The notes: a model not told the origin generated them from the sequence alone. Numbered from the stretch's first letter, positions 37,958 to 50,597 are shown. The stretch is DNA of 64,000 bases from Vibrio ponticus (GCF_009938225.1 NZ_AP019657.1:1240001-1304000), one strand, 5' to 3'. Program-made: numbers and translations.

Positions 37958-38048
37958 AAACGTCACTTTATATAAATAATGCACAAAATTTGAATAGCAA
38001 AGTTCGCCACTGGCGGTTTTGCAGCGTTAACTATTCGTTAGGTCTTTT

Positions 38049-38074
38049 ATGGATAGCACCTGAGTGCTATCCAT
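38049..38074. other. Strong hairpin between mglB and mglA
   Basis: A perfect 11-bp stem (atggatagcac/gtgctatccat) with a 4-base loop and no T run lies 23-48 bases after mglB. By analogy with other binding-protein operons it probably protects the mglB mRNA from 3' decay so that MglB exceeds MglA and MglC. Confidence 0.6.
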
Positions 38075-38096
38075 TTGGTGATTACTTTAGAGTGAA

Positions 38097-39071
38097 TTAT
38101 TGAATGGTATCTTTATCTACACCAACATATGGAACGCGCACGACTTTGTTGTTCATTTTCCAACTCGCGTCGATTGGAATCGCGTCACCGTTTGCTAGAG
38201 TGCGAATGAGTTCAAAAGTTGCCTGTGCTTGCGAGTTTGCATCATTTAGAACCGTACCAGCCATTTCACCGCTTTTAACCATGGCAATCGCTTCGCTTAA
38301 TGCATCAACACCAAATACAGGTAAACTGTTACCTGCCCCTTTTAGTGATTCAACCGCACCCATAGCCATGCCATCGTTGTTGGCAATAACGACTTCAATC
38401 TTGGTGCCATTAGGACCGGATAGCCACGCATCCATCTTATCCTTCGCCATTGCGGTATCCCACATGCCGGTATCCATGTGCAGTTCTTCCGTTTTTATAC
38501 CGTTCTTATTGATAGTTTCGACTGAGAACTGAGTACGAGCTTCCGCGTCAGGGTGACCAGGCTCACCTTTAAGCATTACATACTGTAATACACCATCACC
38601 GTTTTTATCCCACGCACTGTTTTGTTTCCAATGCTTCGCAATCAATTCACCTTGAATGACACCTGATTCTTTAGAATCCGTACCCACGTAGTAGGCTTTG
38701 TCGTAACTTGCCATTGCTTCTGCACTTGGTTCCTTGTTGTAGAATACGACTGGCACATCATCCATCTTAGCTTTACTGATGATACTTGGCGCTGCTGCAG
38801 GATCGACAAGGTTAATCGCTAAGGCTTTGACACCTCGAGCAAGCATTACGTCCACTTGGTCATTTTGCATCGATTGGCTGTTTTGGGAATCATTCATTAA
38901 AACGCGAGTATCTGGATACTTGTCTGCTTCTTTTTCGATAGCTTGGCGAACTAATGACATAAAGTTATCGTCGTATTTGTATACGGTCACACCAACTGTA
39001 GTATCGGCAACAACCTGTGTTCCAAAGGTCATGCTTGCGATAAATGTAGCTAAAACAGTGAGTTTTTTCAT
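38097..39071 (-). CDS. mglB: Galactose/glucose periplasmic binding protein MglB
   Basis: MglB captures galactose or glucose in the periplasm and delivers it to MglAC; in enterics it also signals to chemoreceptor Trg. The 324-residue product has a signal peptide (cleavage near V-V-A-D, about 22-23), the sugar-contact N-D-G-M-A-M-G near 235, and the EF-hand-like calcium loop D-K-N-G-D-G-V-L-Q. Length fits E. coli MglB (332). First gene of mglBAC, divergent from lacZ. Confidence 0.96.
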   Translation of the reverse strand: MKKLTVLATFIASMTFGTQVVADTTVGVTVYKYDDNFMSLVRQAIEKEADKYPDTRVLMNDSQNSQSMQNDQVDVMLARGVKALAINLVDPAAAPSIISKAKMDDVPVVFYNKEPSAEAMASYDKAYYVGTDSKESGVIQGELIAKHWKQNSAWDKNGDGVLQYVMLKGEPGHPDAEARTQFSVETINKNGIKTEELHMDTGMWDTAMAKDKMDAWLSGPNGTKIEVVIANNDGMAMGAVESLKGAGNSLPVFGVDALSEAIAMVKSGEMAGTVLNDANSQAQATFELIRTLANGDAIPIDASWKMNNKVVRVPYVGVDKDTIQ

Positions 39072-39151
39072 CGAATAAGTCCTATATGCGTAAGGTTAGA
39101 GTTTATTGTTATATCTAAATATGGATTAAAACTTATCTATGGTACTGCTTG

Positions 39152-39167
39152 ATGGTAACGTTTACCT
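39152..39167. promoter_or_regulatory. Probable GalR/LacI-family operator for mglB
   Basis: ATGGTAACGTTTACCT has the central CG and ggtaa/ttacc arms of a LacI-family operator, with mismatches to the GalR consensus at the outer positions. It lies 80-95 bases upstream of the mglB start. Confidence 0.5.
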
Positions 39168-39377
39168 AAGCGAATTATAGGATGGTCGAAGATAAATAAT
39201 GTGATTGAAGACGAAATTCTGTTCGAATGTGTCGCTGAGGAAATTATTTGTATCAATAATATGAATGTAGTAACACTTTCTTGCGAGCAACATCCAAAAA
39301 TGTATCTGGTATTGATTCCGAGATGCATTATTAAGATATTGATTTTCAATCAATATTAAGTTTCATCGATGAAATTT

Positions 39378-39393
39378 TGTGACCTTTTTATCA
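39378..39393. promoter_or_regulatory. Possible CRP half-site region upstream of mglB
   Basis: TGTGA-N6-TATCA matches the CRP consensus well on one arm only. It lies in the 655-base divergent region between mglB and lacZ, where catabolite control would be expected. Weak evidence. Confidence 0.25.
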
Positions 39394-39412
39394 TCTTTGA
39401 TTAAGGGACATA

Positions 39413-39426
39413 GTTAGCGTGCTAAC
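39413..39426. promoter_or_regulatory. Unassigned palindrome in the mglB-lacZ intergenic region
   Basis: GTTAGCGTGCTAAC has perfect 6-bp arms around a 2-base centre. It is unlike the GalR consensus and may be an operator for another regulator. The rest of 39072-39726 holds the operators listed and no gene. Confidence 0.35.
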
Positions 39427-39647
39427 GATAAATTGTACTGTCTATACGTTGTTGGTTTTGCTGGAGACACAAGCGGTACGAAGACTTTTGATGAGACATA
39501 GTGCTCTTTTATGAATTGGCTACGCATGTGATTTCATTCGCCATCTATCAGTTGATTTTTTAGTTTAAAAACAATAATTAACATGGTGATTGCCCTCACG
39601 AATTGTAAACTTCACTTATTCGTAGTTCAAATAACAGATCCTTACCA

Positions 39648-39663
39648 ATGTAAACGCTTACAC
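39648..39663. promoter_or_regulatory. GalR-type operator upstream of lacZ
   Basis: ATGTAAACGCTTACAC matches the GalR consensus at all but the first base and lies 64-79 bases before the lacZ start. No lacI is present nearby, so galactose-GalR control of lacZ is the simplest reading. Confidence 0.8.
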
Positions 39664-39696
39664 TTAGTGCTATTGTTTTGCCTGTAAAGCAATTGA

Positions 39697-42816
<3,120 letters not shown>

Positions 42817-42830
42817 ACACACCGATTAAC

Positions 42831-42859
42831 GATGTCCACCTTTACTTAAGGTGGACATC
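42831..42859. terminator. Strong hairpin after lacZ
   Basis: A perfect 12-bp stem (gatgtccacctt/aaggtggacatc) with a 5-base loop lies between lacZ and the convergent gene. It has no T run on either side, so its role as a terminator is uncertain. Confidence 0.5.
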
Positions 42860-42898
42860 CAGCCAAAACCTACATCAAACAAGTGCAAGAACGCTTAA

Positions 42899-43249
42899 TT
42901 ATTCGAAAACTAATTCTGTTAAGTAAACTTGATCTGAGCTTTTATTGATAAATTCAAGTGAGTGTTTCGAATTGAAGGGGATTTCCCATTTATTTGGACT
43001 TTGTGAACGAATCCCCTCGCCTTTAATTTCCCACAGTTCATTTTCCGAGCTAATCGCTATTTTTTCTCCCACAACCTTGACCTCAAACACACTATCGTTA
43101 ACTTCTACTTTACAAATTGAATTAAGGTCGCAGTTCACATTTTTTACATTTTGATAATTAAAAGTTCGCCAGAAAAACGCCACAATTAGTAGTGTTAACA
43201 TGATGATTATTTGAACAAAACGTCCTTTCGTTAGCTTCTGAGCTGCCAT
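42899..43249 (-). CDS. Membrane-anchored protein of unknown function, 116 aa
   Basis: I do not recognise a named family. The 116-residue product has a basic N-terminus (K-L-T-K-G-R), one membrane segment (about 12-28) and a probably periplasmic domain of about 85 residues with two cysteines (C-D-L-N-S-I-C). The ATG at 43249 is preferred over an upstream TTG at 43273. It is divergent from ccoN, and from memory a similar gene occupies this place in other vibrios; a link to oxidase function is only suggested by position. Confidence 0.65.
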   Translation of the reverse strand: MAAQKLTKGRFVQIIIMLTLLIVAFFWRTFNYQNVKNVNCDLNSICKVEVNDSVFEVKVVGEKIAISSENELWEIKGEGIRSQSPNKWEIPFNSKHSLEFINKSSDQVYLTELVFE

Positions 43250-43508
43250 TTCGGTGTCTTCTCCGTGTAACAAACTTCAAAGTTTTAAAATAAATAACAA
43301 AATCCAGACCAGGAGTAAGGTTACTTCCCTGTCATTAAATTGTTAATTGAAGTATTATTTGGCACTGAAAATGCCACTTTTATTAAAGATCGCTAAGATT
43401 ATTTAACCTAGCAATGAGGTCAAGTATTTCAAAGCAATTTTGGGTGGCATTACGACATGTGTCGTGTTGGAAGTAAAGTGTAGTAATTAGAATTGGAAGC
43501 ATGCAAAT

Positions 43509-44936
43509 ATGAGCCAAGAAAAGCAGCTTGAACAAAACTATAACTATACCGTCGTTCGTCAATTCACCTTAGTAACTATTCTATGGGGTATTGTCGGTAT
43601 GGCAGTTGGTGTTTTGATCGCCGCTCAATTAGTATGGCCACAGTTAAACTTTGATACCCCGTGGCTGACGTACAGTCGTTTACGTCCACTGCATACTAAT
43701 GCGGTTATTTTTGCGTTTGGTACCAGTGCTCTGTTCGCAACATCTTATTATGTTGCGCAGCGTACCTGTCAGACGCGTTTATTTGGTGGACCTCTGGTCC
43801 CATTTACCTTCTGGGGTTGGCAGGCAATTATTTTAGCCGCCGCCATTACTCTGCCTTTGGGTTACACCTCCGGCAAAGAGTATGCAGAATTGGAATGGCC
43901 TATTGATATCGCAATCGCCGTTGTTTGGGTCTCTTACGCAATTGTGTTCTTTGGAACCCTAATCAAGCGTAATACTTCCCACATTTACGTAGCAAACTGG
44001 TTCTTCGGTGCATTTATTATCACCGTTGCAGTTTTGCATATTGTAAACAGTATGGCGATTCCTGTTAGTGCCGGTAAGTCTTATTCGATTTATTCTGGTG
44101 CCGTCGATGCCATGGTTCAATGGTGGTATGGGCACAATGCGGTAGGTTTCCTTTTGACTGCTGGTTTCCTAGGTATGATGTACTACTTTGTACCTAAGCA
44201 AGCAGAGCGCCCTGTTTATTCTTACCGTCTATCTATCGTTCACTTCTGGGCGTTAGTTTCATTATACATTTGGGCTGGTCCTCACCACCTACATTACACC
44301 GCTCTACCTGACTGGACTCAGTCACTTGGTATGGTAATGTCGCTGGTACTATTTGCACCATCTTGGGGTGGCATGATCAACGGTATCATGACGCTATCTG
44401 GTGCGTGGCACAAGCTTCGCTATGACCCTATCTTGCGTTTCTTAATCGTATCCCTATCTTTCTACGGCATGTCGACTTTTGAAGGTCCAATGATGTCGAT
44501 TAAGACGGTTAACGCGCTGTCGCACTACACAGACTGGACGATCGGTCACGTTCACTCTGGTGCACTTGGTTGGGTTGCAATGGTTTCTATTGGTTCGGTA
44601 TACCACCTAATCCCTCGCCTATTTGGTCAAGAGCGCATGTACTCTGTGGGTATGATTAACGCGCACTTCTGGCTAGCAACAATCGGTACAGTTTTGTACA
44701 TCGTTGCGATGTGGATTTCTGGTGTAATGCAAGGTCTGATGTGGCGTGCAGTTAACTCTGACGGCACACTAACATACAGCTTCGTAGAATCAGTTCAGGC
44801 GTCTTACCCGTTCTATACAGTACGTTTCATTGGTGGCTTCATTTTCCTAGCCGGTATGTTCCTAATGGCGTACAACGCGTACAAGACAATCACAGCACCT
44901 AAATATAGCCTAAAAGCTATTGAGCAACCGGCATAA
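43509..44936 (+). CDS. ccoN: Cytochrome cbb3 oxidase subunit I
   Basis: CcoN is the catalytic heme-copper subunit of the high-affinity cbb3 oxidase, reducing oxygen in the inner membrane at low oxygen. The 475-residue product has about 12 membrane helices. Heme and copper ligands are visible: H in R-P-L-H-T-N-A near 63, H-N-A-V-G-F near 212, the adjacent pair in G-P-H-H-L-H-Y near 260, and H-V-H in I-G-H-V-H-S-G near 345. GGAAG precedes the ATG. First gene of ccoNOQP. I saw no canonical FNR box in the 235 bases upstream. Confidence 0.97.
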   Translation: MSQEKQLEQNYNYTVVRQFTLVTILWGIVGMAVGVLIAAQLVWPQLNFDTPWLTYSRLRPLHTNAVIFAFGTSALFATSYYVAQRTCQTRLFGGPLVPFTFWGWQAIILAAAITLPLGYTSGKEYAELEWPIDIAIAVVWVSYAIVFFGTLIKRNTSHIYVANWFFGAFIITVAVLHIVNSMAIPVSAGKSYSIYSGAVDAMVQWWYGHNAVGFLLTAGFLGMMYYFVPKQAERPVYSYRLSIVHFWALVSLYIWAGPHHLHYTALPDWTQSLGMVMSLVLFAPSWGGMINGIMTLSGAWHKLRYDPILRFLIVSLSFYGMSTFEGPMMSIKTVNALSHYTDWTIGHVHSGALGWVAMVSIGSVYHLIPRLFGQERMYSVGMINAHFWLATIGTVLYIVAMWISGVMQGLMWRAVNSDGTLTYSFVESVQASYPFYTVRFIGGFIFLAGMFLMAYNAYKTITAPKYSLKAIEQPA

Positions 44937-44948
44937 GGAGATTTAAGA

Positions 44949-45569
44949 ATGAGTTCAAATTCTAACAATCGCCATGAAATTGTCGAACGTAATGTCGGTT
45001 TACTCGCGATTCTAATCGTGTTTGCTATCAGTTTGGGCGCATTAGTAGAGATCACTCCACTAATTTTCCAAAAGCAAACCACTGAGCCTGTAGAGAACTT
45101 ACGTCCGTACACCGCACTTGAAATGGAAGGCCGTGACGTATACATCCGTGAAGGTTGTAACGTATGTCATAGCCAAATGATTCGTCCTTTCCGTTCTGAA
45201 ACCGAGCGTTACGGTCACTACTCAGTGGCTGGCGAGAGTGTTTGGGAGCACCCATTCCTATGGGGTTCTAAGCGTACAGGTCCTGATCTTGCTCGTGTAG
45301 GTGGTCGTTATTCTGATGAATGGCACCGTGTACACTTGATTGATCCACGTGAACTAGTGCCTGAATCAAACATGCCTGGTTTCCCGTGGCTTGAAGAAAA
45401 CGTTCTTGATGGCAAAGATACCCAGAAGAAACTCCAAGTATTTCGCAATCAATTTGGCGTTCCTTACACAGACGAGCAAATCGCAAATGCGGCGAAAGAC
45501 GTAGAAGGTAAGACAGAGATGGATGCAATCATCGCTTACCTACAGTCTCTTGGCCATGCAATGAAGTAA
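44949..45569 (+). CDS. ccoO: Cytochrome cbb3 oxidase subunit II (monoheme c)
   Basis: CcoO carries electrons from CcoP to CcoN. The 206-residue product has one N-terminal membrane helix (about 17-38) and a periplasmic cytochrome c domain with a single C-N-V-C-H heme site near 69-73 followed by S-Q-M-I-R-P-F; the conserved S-N-M-P-G segment supplies the axial Met. It lies 12 bases after ccoN, with AAGGAG before its ATG. Confidence 0.97.
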   Translation: MSSNSNNRHEIVERNVGLLAILIVFAISLGALVEITPLIFQKQTTEPVENLRPYTALEMEGRDVYIREGCNVCHSQMIRPFRSETERYGHYSVAGESVWEHPFLWGSKRTGPDLARVGGRYSDEWHRVHLIDPRELVPESNMPGFPWLEENVLDGKDTQKKLQVFRNQFGVPYTDEQIANAAKDVEGKTEMDAIIAYLQSLGHAMK

Positions 45570-45579
45570 GGAGGCAATT

Positions 45580-45753
45580 ATGGATATCGGTACTATTCAC
45601 AGTATTTGGACCATAGTTCTGTTTGTTAGCTTTTTAGGTGTGGTTTGGTGGGCTTACGGCAAAAGTCGTAAATCTCGCTTTGATGAAGCCGCAAACCTTG
45701 TTTTCGCTGACGAAGAGCAAACGCCCACGAAAGATCAAGGAGTGACCAAGTAA
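45580..45753 (+). CDS. ccoQ: Cytochrome cbb3 oxidase subunit CcoQ, 57 aa
   Basis: CcoQ is the small membrane subunit that stabilises the cbb3 complex. The 57-residue product (start ATG 45580, GGAGG upstream) has one membrane helix with V-V-W-W-A-Y-G near 21-27 and a polar tail containing F-D-E-A-A, typical of CcoQ. Its stop codon overlaps the ccoP start by one base (TAATG), showing tight coupling. Confidence 0.93.
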   Translation: MDIGTIHSIWTIVLFVSFLGVVWWAYGKSRKSRFDEAANLVFADEEQTPTKDQGVTK

Positions 45754-46730
45754 TGACGACATTTTGGAGTCTTTGGATAATCATTATCACGGTCGGCACT
45801 TTGCTTGGCTGTGCAGCCCTTCTCTACTGGTGCCTAAAAGATAAAATGGGCGTTGAAGAAGGTGCTGACATGGGACACGAGTACGATGGTATTCGTGAAC
45901 TAAACAACCCATTACCTAAATGGTGGACTTACCTGTTTGTAGGTACGTTCGTTTTCGCTGCGATTTACCTAGCGCTCTACCCTGGCTTAGGTAACTTCAA
46001 GGGCTTTTTAGGCTGGCAAAGCTCGAACCAAACCGTTCGTTCGCTGGAAGAGTCTAAGTTGGCGATTGCAGACGCACAAGAAAACAAACTGTTAAACCAA
46101 TACGCGAAAGAGCTGGATGACGCTGATGCATACTTCGGCGAAGCGTTCCGTCGTCTTGCTTTTGTTGAAGGCACGGAAGAGCTAAAAGCTATTCCAGACA
46201 TTGCCCAAGATCCTGAAGCAATTAAAGTAGGTCAACGTTTATTCCTACAGAACTGTTCTCAGTGTCATGGTTCTGATGCTCGTGGTTTAACTGGTTTCCC
46301 TAACCTGACAGATGGTGCTTGGCTATACGGTGGTGAACCGCAAGCTATCGTTACTACTGTAATGCAGGGACGTATCGGTCAGATGCCAGGTTGGCAAGCT
46401 GCTCTTGGCGAGCAAGGCGTACGAGAAGTGGTTAGCTACACGCTAAGCTTATCTGGTCGTTCCGTGAATGCTAAAGAAGCGGAAGCGGGTAAGACCAAAT
46501 TTGCAGTATGTGCTGCTTGTCATGGTACAGATGGTAAAGGTAACCCTGCTGTAGGTGCTCCAGATCTGACTGACCAATACTGGTTGTTCGGTGGTAGCCG
46601 TGCGGCTGTAACTGAAACAGTTATGAATGGTCGTTCTGGTGTTATGCCTGCGTGGAAAGACATTCTGGGCGAAGATAAAGTTCAGTTGGTTTCCGCGTAC
46701 GTGTGGAGCCTAAGTAACTCAGATAAATAG
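45753..46730 (+). CDS. ccoP: Cytochrome cbb3 oxidase subunit III (diheme c)
   Basis: CcoP accepts electrons from soluble cytochromes and passes them to CcoO. The 325-residue product has two N-terminal membrane helices (about 5-28 and 58-78) and two cytochrome c domains with heme sites C-S-Q-C-H near 168 and C-A-A-C-H near 253, each followed by its axial Met (I-G-Q-M-P-G and G-V-M-P-A). It ends the core oxidase operon. Confidence 0.97.
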   Translation: MTTFWSLWIIIITVGTLLGCAALLYWCLKDKMGVEEGADMGHEYDGIRELNNPLPKWWTYLFVGTFVFAAIYLALYPGLGNFKGFLGWQSSNQTVRSLEESKLAIADAQENKLLNQYAKELDDADAYFGEAFRRLAFVEGTEELKAIPDIAQDPEAIKVGQRLFLQNCSQCHGSDARGLTGFPNLTDGAWLYGGEPQAIVTTVMQGRIGQMPGWQAALGEQGVREVVSYTLSLSGRSVNAKEAEAGKTKFAVCAACHGTDGKGNPAVGAPDLTDQYWLFGGSRAAVTETVMNGRSGVMPAWKDILGEDKVQLVSAYVWSLSNSDK

Positions 46731-46743
46731 TAACATTTCTAAA

Positions 46744-46775
46744 ACAGCCCCTTTCGTAGGGGCTGTCATTTCGCT
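46744..46775 (+). terminator. Hairpin after ccoP
   Basis: A 9-bp GC-rich stem (acagcccct/aggggctgt) with a 5-base loop and only a weak T tract may partly separate ccoNOQP from the assembly genes. Confidence 0.6.
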
Positions 46776-46814
46776 AAATTATTCCTACTTACATTTTCAT
46801 TCGAGAACTTTTTT

Positions 46815-47294
46815 ATGGTAAAGCCTTGGTATAAGCAGTTTTGGCCGTGGTTTCTAATCGCACTTCCTCTAACGGTTGTTGTGGCGGCGTTCATAACCTT
46901 GTCTATTTCTATCAAAAACTCCCCATCCTTAGTCACTGAGGATTACTATAAAAAAGGTAAAGGGATCAACATCGACATATCTAAGGTCAATGCAGCTAAA
47001 GATCTGAACCTCAAAGCTAATATTGTTTCCGATGGTAGTGATATCATTATCCAGTTTGATAAAGGCAATATGCCTCATTTCCCTGCTCTTTCCGCGATGT
47101 TTGCTCACCGCACTTTGGCAGATAAAGATTTTAGTCAGTTGGTCACTTCAGACGCTTCTGGCAACTACCGTATTAAGCTAGAAAACGCCATTGAAGGACC
47201 ATGGTTTATTGAGTTGACTCCACACGATAAAGCGTGGTTAATCCAAGGTCGAGTGAACTTCCCATCTGAGATAGCTACTGTATTAATGGACTAA
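46815..47294 (+). CDS. ccoH: FixH/CcoH-type cbb3 oxidase assembly protein
   Basis: FixH-family proteins help assemble cbb3 oxidase. The 159-residue product has one N-terminal membrane helix (about 12-32), the typical E-D-Y-Y-K-K-G motif near 42-48 and a periplasmic beta domain with G-P-W-F-I near 134. It is followed after 7 bases by ccoI. Confidence 0.9.
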   Translation: MVKPWYKQFWPWFLIALPLTVVVAAFITLSISIKNSPSLVTEDYYKKGKGINIDISKVNAAKDLNLKANIVSDGSDIIIQFDKGNMPHFPALSAMFAHRTLADKDFSQLVTSDASGNYRIKLENAIEGPWFIELTPHDKAWLIQGRVNFPSEIATVLMD

Positions 47295-47301
47295 ACGTAT
47301 T

Positions 47302-49674
47302 ATGTGTAAAGCGTGTTATCACTGTGGTGAAGATGTACCAGTCGACACGGACTTTAAAGTAGAAATCTTGGGAGATATCCGCGATATGTGTTGCCCTGGT
47401 TGTGAGACCGTGGCGCAAACCATCGTAGATAGTGGTTTGGTATCGTATTATCAATACCGAACGGCTCCAGCAGAAAAAGCGGAGCTTGTGCCTGAGCAAC
47501 TACAAGCTCTGATTCATTACGACAACCAAGAAGTACAAAATGAGTTTGTCAGAAACAGTGATGAACTCTCAGAGGTGACATTGTCACTAGATGGTATTTC
47601 CTGTGCCGCTTGTGCTTGGTTGATTGAGAAGCAACTCTCCCATACCGATGGCGTAGTCCGAATTCGTGTAAATACCGCCACCAACCGTGCTTTGCTCTCT
47701 TGGAACAATACCAAAACCAAACTCAGTGAATTGTTATCGATTATTCATCGTCTAGGTTACAAGGCAGCCCCGTTTGAAGCGGATCAGCAAGAGGCGGCTT
47801 ATCACCAAGCGATGAAACAGTACCTCTATCGTTTAGGTATTGCAGGTCTTGCAACCATGCAAGTGATGATGCTTGCGGTAGCGCTCTATTTAGAAGTGTT
47901 CGGCGACTTAGATACGGAGTTTAAAAACTACTTTCGTTGGGTGAGCCTAATCTTCGCTACACCTGTCATGCTCTATTCTGCACTGCCTTTCTATATCAAT
48001 GCTTGGCGTAGTTTAAAAAGCCGTACATTAGGCATGGATGTACCTGTCTCTATCGCGATGATCTTTGCTTACGTTGCCAGTATGGTGGCGACGATTACCG
48101 AACAAGGTGAAGTTTTCTTCGAATCAATTTCGATGTTCGCCTTTTTCCTTTTGGTGGGTCGTTTTCTTGAAATGCGAGCGAGACGCAAAGCGGCCGCAGC
48201 CAGTGGCAATTTGCTTAAATTGATCCCCGCGATGGCAACCACCCTCGAAGGTGAGCAAGTGCCGGTTAAATCTCTGAACGTTGGCGATCAAGTTCGCGTG
48301 TTACCGGGTGAACATATTCCAGCGGATGGTGTAATTGTTGAAGGGCGCATTCACATTGATGAATCAATGTTAACCGGTGAGTCCGTACCAGTAGTGAAGC
48401 AATTGGGCGATACGGTTTTCGCTGGCACGCTTAATGGTGAAGAATCGTTTGTTTTAGAAGTACGCTCTTCCAAAGCGGATTCAATGATCTCTAATATTGT
48501 ACGTCTGCAAGATGAAGCTCAGCTTTCAAAGCCTAAAATCGCCGAGATTGCCGATATTGTTGCGCGCTACTTCGTTGCCGCAATCCTGATTATCGCCGCT
48601 GCAACTTGGTTCTACTGGCAGCAACATCAACCTGAAGATGCTTTTTGGATTATGCTGGCGGTACTGGTTGCGACGTGTCCATGTGCCCTATCTCTAGCCA
48701 CACCAACAGCGTTGACCTGCGCAACTTCGCGTATGGGCAACTTTGGGATTCTACTGCGCAAAAGCCATGTTTTTGAAACTTTGTGTAAGGTCAATCACCT
48801 CATTGTTGATAAAACGGGTACGTTAACTCATGGCGATATCGTGATTAGCGATGTATCGCTGTTTAGCGATATTGATAGAGATCTTGCTCTTAAACTGGCG
48901 GCTTCTTTGGAAGCGCATGCAAACCATCCGTTAGCAAGAGCATTTCGCCCCTACCATGACGTCGAAGTTGTGGTCGATGAGATTGAAAATGCCATTGGTT
49001 CGGGAATCTCTGGGCGTTACCAAGGACAGCAAATTAAAATTGGCAGTGCGGGATTTGTTCTGTCCGATACCAGCGTGGCTCAGGCTAACGCTATTTACCT
49101 ATCTTTAGCTAACAAACATATTGCTACGTTTATCTATCAAGATCCAATTCGCAAAGAAGCGAAGACGTTTATTCAGCAATTCCAACAAGCCGGTGTACGT
49201 GTCACTTTGCTTACTGGTGATTCGAAGCAAAATGCTGAGTTAGTAGCTAAGCAAATCGGTATTGATGATGTGATTGCTGAAGCCAAGCCGCAAGATAAGT
49301 TGCAATACTTAAAATCTGGCGACAAGAACGACATTACCATGATGATTGGCGACGGCATTAACGATGCGCCAACTCTTGCTGGTGCGCACCTTTCTGTCGC
49401 AATGGGCGGTGGCACAGACGTCGCGAAAGCTTCTGCCGACATGGTACTGCTTGGTGATAATTTAGACCGAATTTTAAAAGCTCGTGAGCTAGCGCTTAAA
49501 ACACGAAGAATTATTGCCGAAAACCTCGCTTGGTCGTTAGGCTATAACCTGTTAATTCTTCCATTAGCTGTTGCTGGCCTCGTTGCACCGTACTTTGCAG
49601 TGGTTGGCATGTCAGCAAGTTCAATCATAGTGGTATCAAACTCACTTAGATTGCTTAAGGAACAAGGTAAGTAA
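47302..49674 (+). CDS. ccoI: Copper-transporting P1B-type ATPase CcoI (FixI)
   Basis: CcoI supplies copper for assembly of the cbb3 oxidase. The 790-residue product has a cysteine-rich N-terminus (C2, C5, C8; C30, C31, C34), a heavy-metal domain with C-A-A-C at 101-104, about eight membrane helices, the transport motif C-P-C at 459-461, the phosphorylated Asp503 in D-K-T-G-T, and the G-D-G-I-N-D hinge. It sits between ccoH and ccoS. A matS site lies inside the gene. Confidence 0.95.
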   Translation: MCKACYHCGEDVPVDTDFKVEILGDIRDMCCPGCETVAQTIVDSGLVSYYQYRTAPAEKAELVPEQLQALIHYDNQEVQNEFVRNSDELSEVTLSLDGISCAACAWLIEKQLSHTDGVVRIRVNTATNRALLSWNNTKTKLSELLSIIHRLGYKAAPFEADQQEAAYHQAMKQYLYRLGIAGLATMQVMMLAVALYLEVFGDLDTEFKNYFRWVSLIFATPVMLYSALPFYINAWRSLKSRTLGMDVPVSIAMIFAYVASMVATITEQGEVFFESISMFAFFLLVGRFLEMRARRKAAAASGNLLKLIPAMATTLEGEQVPVKSLNVGDQVRVLPGEHIPADGVIVEGRIHIDESMLTGESVPVVKQLGDTVFAGTLNGEESFVLEVRSSKADSMISNIVRLQDEAQLSKPKIAEIADIVARYFVAAILIIAAATWFYWQQHQPEDAFWIMLAVLVATCPCALSLATPTALTCATSRMGNFGILLRKSHVFETLCKVNHLIVDKTGTLTHGDIVISDVSLFSDIDRDLALKLAASLEAHANHPLARAFRPYHDVEVVVDEIENAIGSGISGRYQGQQIKIGSAGFVLSDTSVAQANAIYLSLANKHIATFIYQDPIRKEAKTFIQQFQQAGVRVTLLTGDSKQNAELVAKQIGIDDVIAEAKPQDKLQYLKSGDKNDITMMIGDGINDAPTLAGAHLSVAMGGGTDVAKASADMVLLGDNLDRILKARELALKTRRIIAENLAWSLGYNLLILPLAVAGLVAPYFAVVGMSASSIIVVSNSLRLLKEQGK
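47575..47587. other. matS site, exact consensus, inside ccoI
   Basis: GTGACATTGTCAC fits GTGACRNYGTCAC exactly and is 28 kb from the nearest exact site found (19586). Confidence 0.8.
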
Positions 49675-49676
49675 TC

Positions 49677-49838
49677 ATGGAAAGCCTCTATATATTAATC
49701 CCCATTGCAATTGTTCTAGTTTGTGTCGCGGTCGGCATCTTCCTTTGGGCAGTAAAAAGCGAGCAGTTTGAAGATCTCGAGCGTCAGGGGCACAACATCT
49801 TGTTTGATGAAGATGAGCAGGATAACCAACGTAAATGA
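49677..49838 (+). CDS. ccoS: cbb3 oxidase maturation protein CcoS, 53 aa
   Basis: CcoS is a small membrane protein needed for cofactor insertion into cbb3 oxidase. The 53-residue product has one membrane helix (about 4-24) followed by the family motif W-A-V-K-S-E-Q-F-E-D-L-E and an acidic tail. AAGG lies upstream of the ATG at 49677. Its stop overlaps the next start by four bases (ATGA). Confidence 0.93.
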   Translation: MESLYILIPIAIVLVCVAVGIFLWAVKSEQFEDLERQGHNILFDEDEQDNQRK

Positions 49839-50506
49839 ACGCAGATTTTGTGGCCGCATTTTTTATCGGGTTGGTTGGCGCTGGGCACTGTGTAGGTATG
49901 TGCGGTGGGGTCGCCTCGTTACTCTCTATGGGCAAGTCGAATCCATCCGCTTTAATCCCTCTTTATTACAATGTTGGGCGGATACTCAGCTACGCATTAA
50001 TAGGCGGAGTGGTCGGTGGTGCCGTTTCGACTGTTACCGACGTCGCAAATTTGAATCATAGTTTTGCCTGGCTGCGATTGATTGCCGCGCTGTTTATGGT
50101 GTTACTTGCCTGTTACATTGCGCGTTGGTGGCAAGGATTATTAGCGGTAGAAAAGTTGGGGCAATCACTGTGGAAATTCATTTCTCCAGCAGGAAAAAAA
50201 CTACTGCCACTTAAGAATCCACTGCATGCAATTCCCTTTGGCTTTATTTGGGGTTGGCTACCCTGTGGTCTTGTCTATTCAACGCTTACATGGGCGGTGG
50301 TTTCAGGTAGTAGTCTCAACGGCGCTTTAATCATGATGGCATTTGGACTTGGGACTTTACCGGCGATGGTGGCGGTTGGCTATGGTTCGCAGTATTTACA
50401 TAAGTTGCAACAATCTACGGTTTTTAGAAACATCGCAGCGGTTCTAATCTTAGCTTACGGCATTTATACAGCCTATGGATCACTGAAAATATTAACGCTA
50501 GGTTGA
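49835..50506 (+). CDS. Sulfite exporter TauE/SafE-family (DsbD_2-like) membrane protein
   Basis: This 223-residue inner-membrane protein with about six helices is regularly encoded after ccoS in vibrios and relatives. It has H-C-V-G-M-C-G-G at 18-25 and L-P-C-G-L near 147, cysteine motifs seen in DsbD-type membrane domains and in proteins tied to copper or cytochrome maturation. The exact role is unknown; context suggests cbb3 biogenesis or copper handling. The ATG overlaps the ccoS stop (ATGA), so translation is coupled. Confidence 0.83.
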   Translation: MNADFVAAFFIGLVGAGHCVGMCGGVASLLSMGKSNPSALIPLYYNVGRILSYALIGGVVGGAVSTVTDVANLNHSFAWLRLIAALFMVLLACYIARWWQGLLAVEKLGQSLWKFISPAGKKLLPLKNPLHAIPFGFIWGWLPCGLVYSTLTWAVVSGSSLNGALIMMAFGLGTLPAMVAVGYGSQYLHKLQQSTVFRNIAAVLILAYGIYTAYGSLKILTLG

Positions 50507-50567
50507 TAGATTACTGTTTTTAAGCACCTTTTTTCACTACCTTTTATAATTCAGCGGTGGTAAAATA

Positions 50568-50581
50568 TTGATGTATATCAA
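50568..50581. promoter_or_regulatory. FNR box upstream of fnr
   Basis: TTGATGTATATCAA is a perfect FNR palindrome (TTGAT-N4-ATCAA). It ends 16 bases before the fnr start codon, so it must overlap the promoter or transcript start and suggests autorepression when FNR is active. Confidence 0.88.
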
Positions 50582-50597
50582 ATAGTGAAAGGTTGTT

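Noticed and set aside
42831..42859. Similarity of the lacZ hairpin arm to the 3' end of galM (ggtggacatc)
   Set aside because: Only ten bases match, which is not beyond chance for a window of this size.
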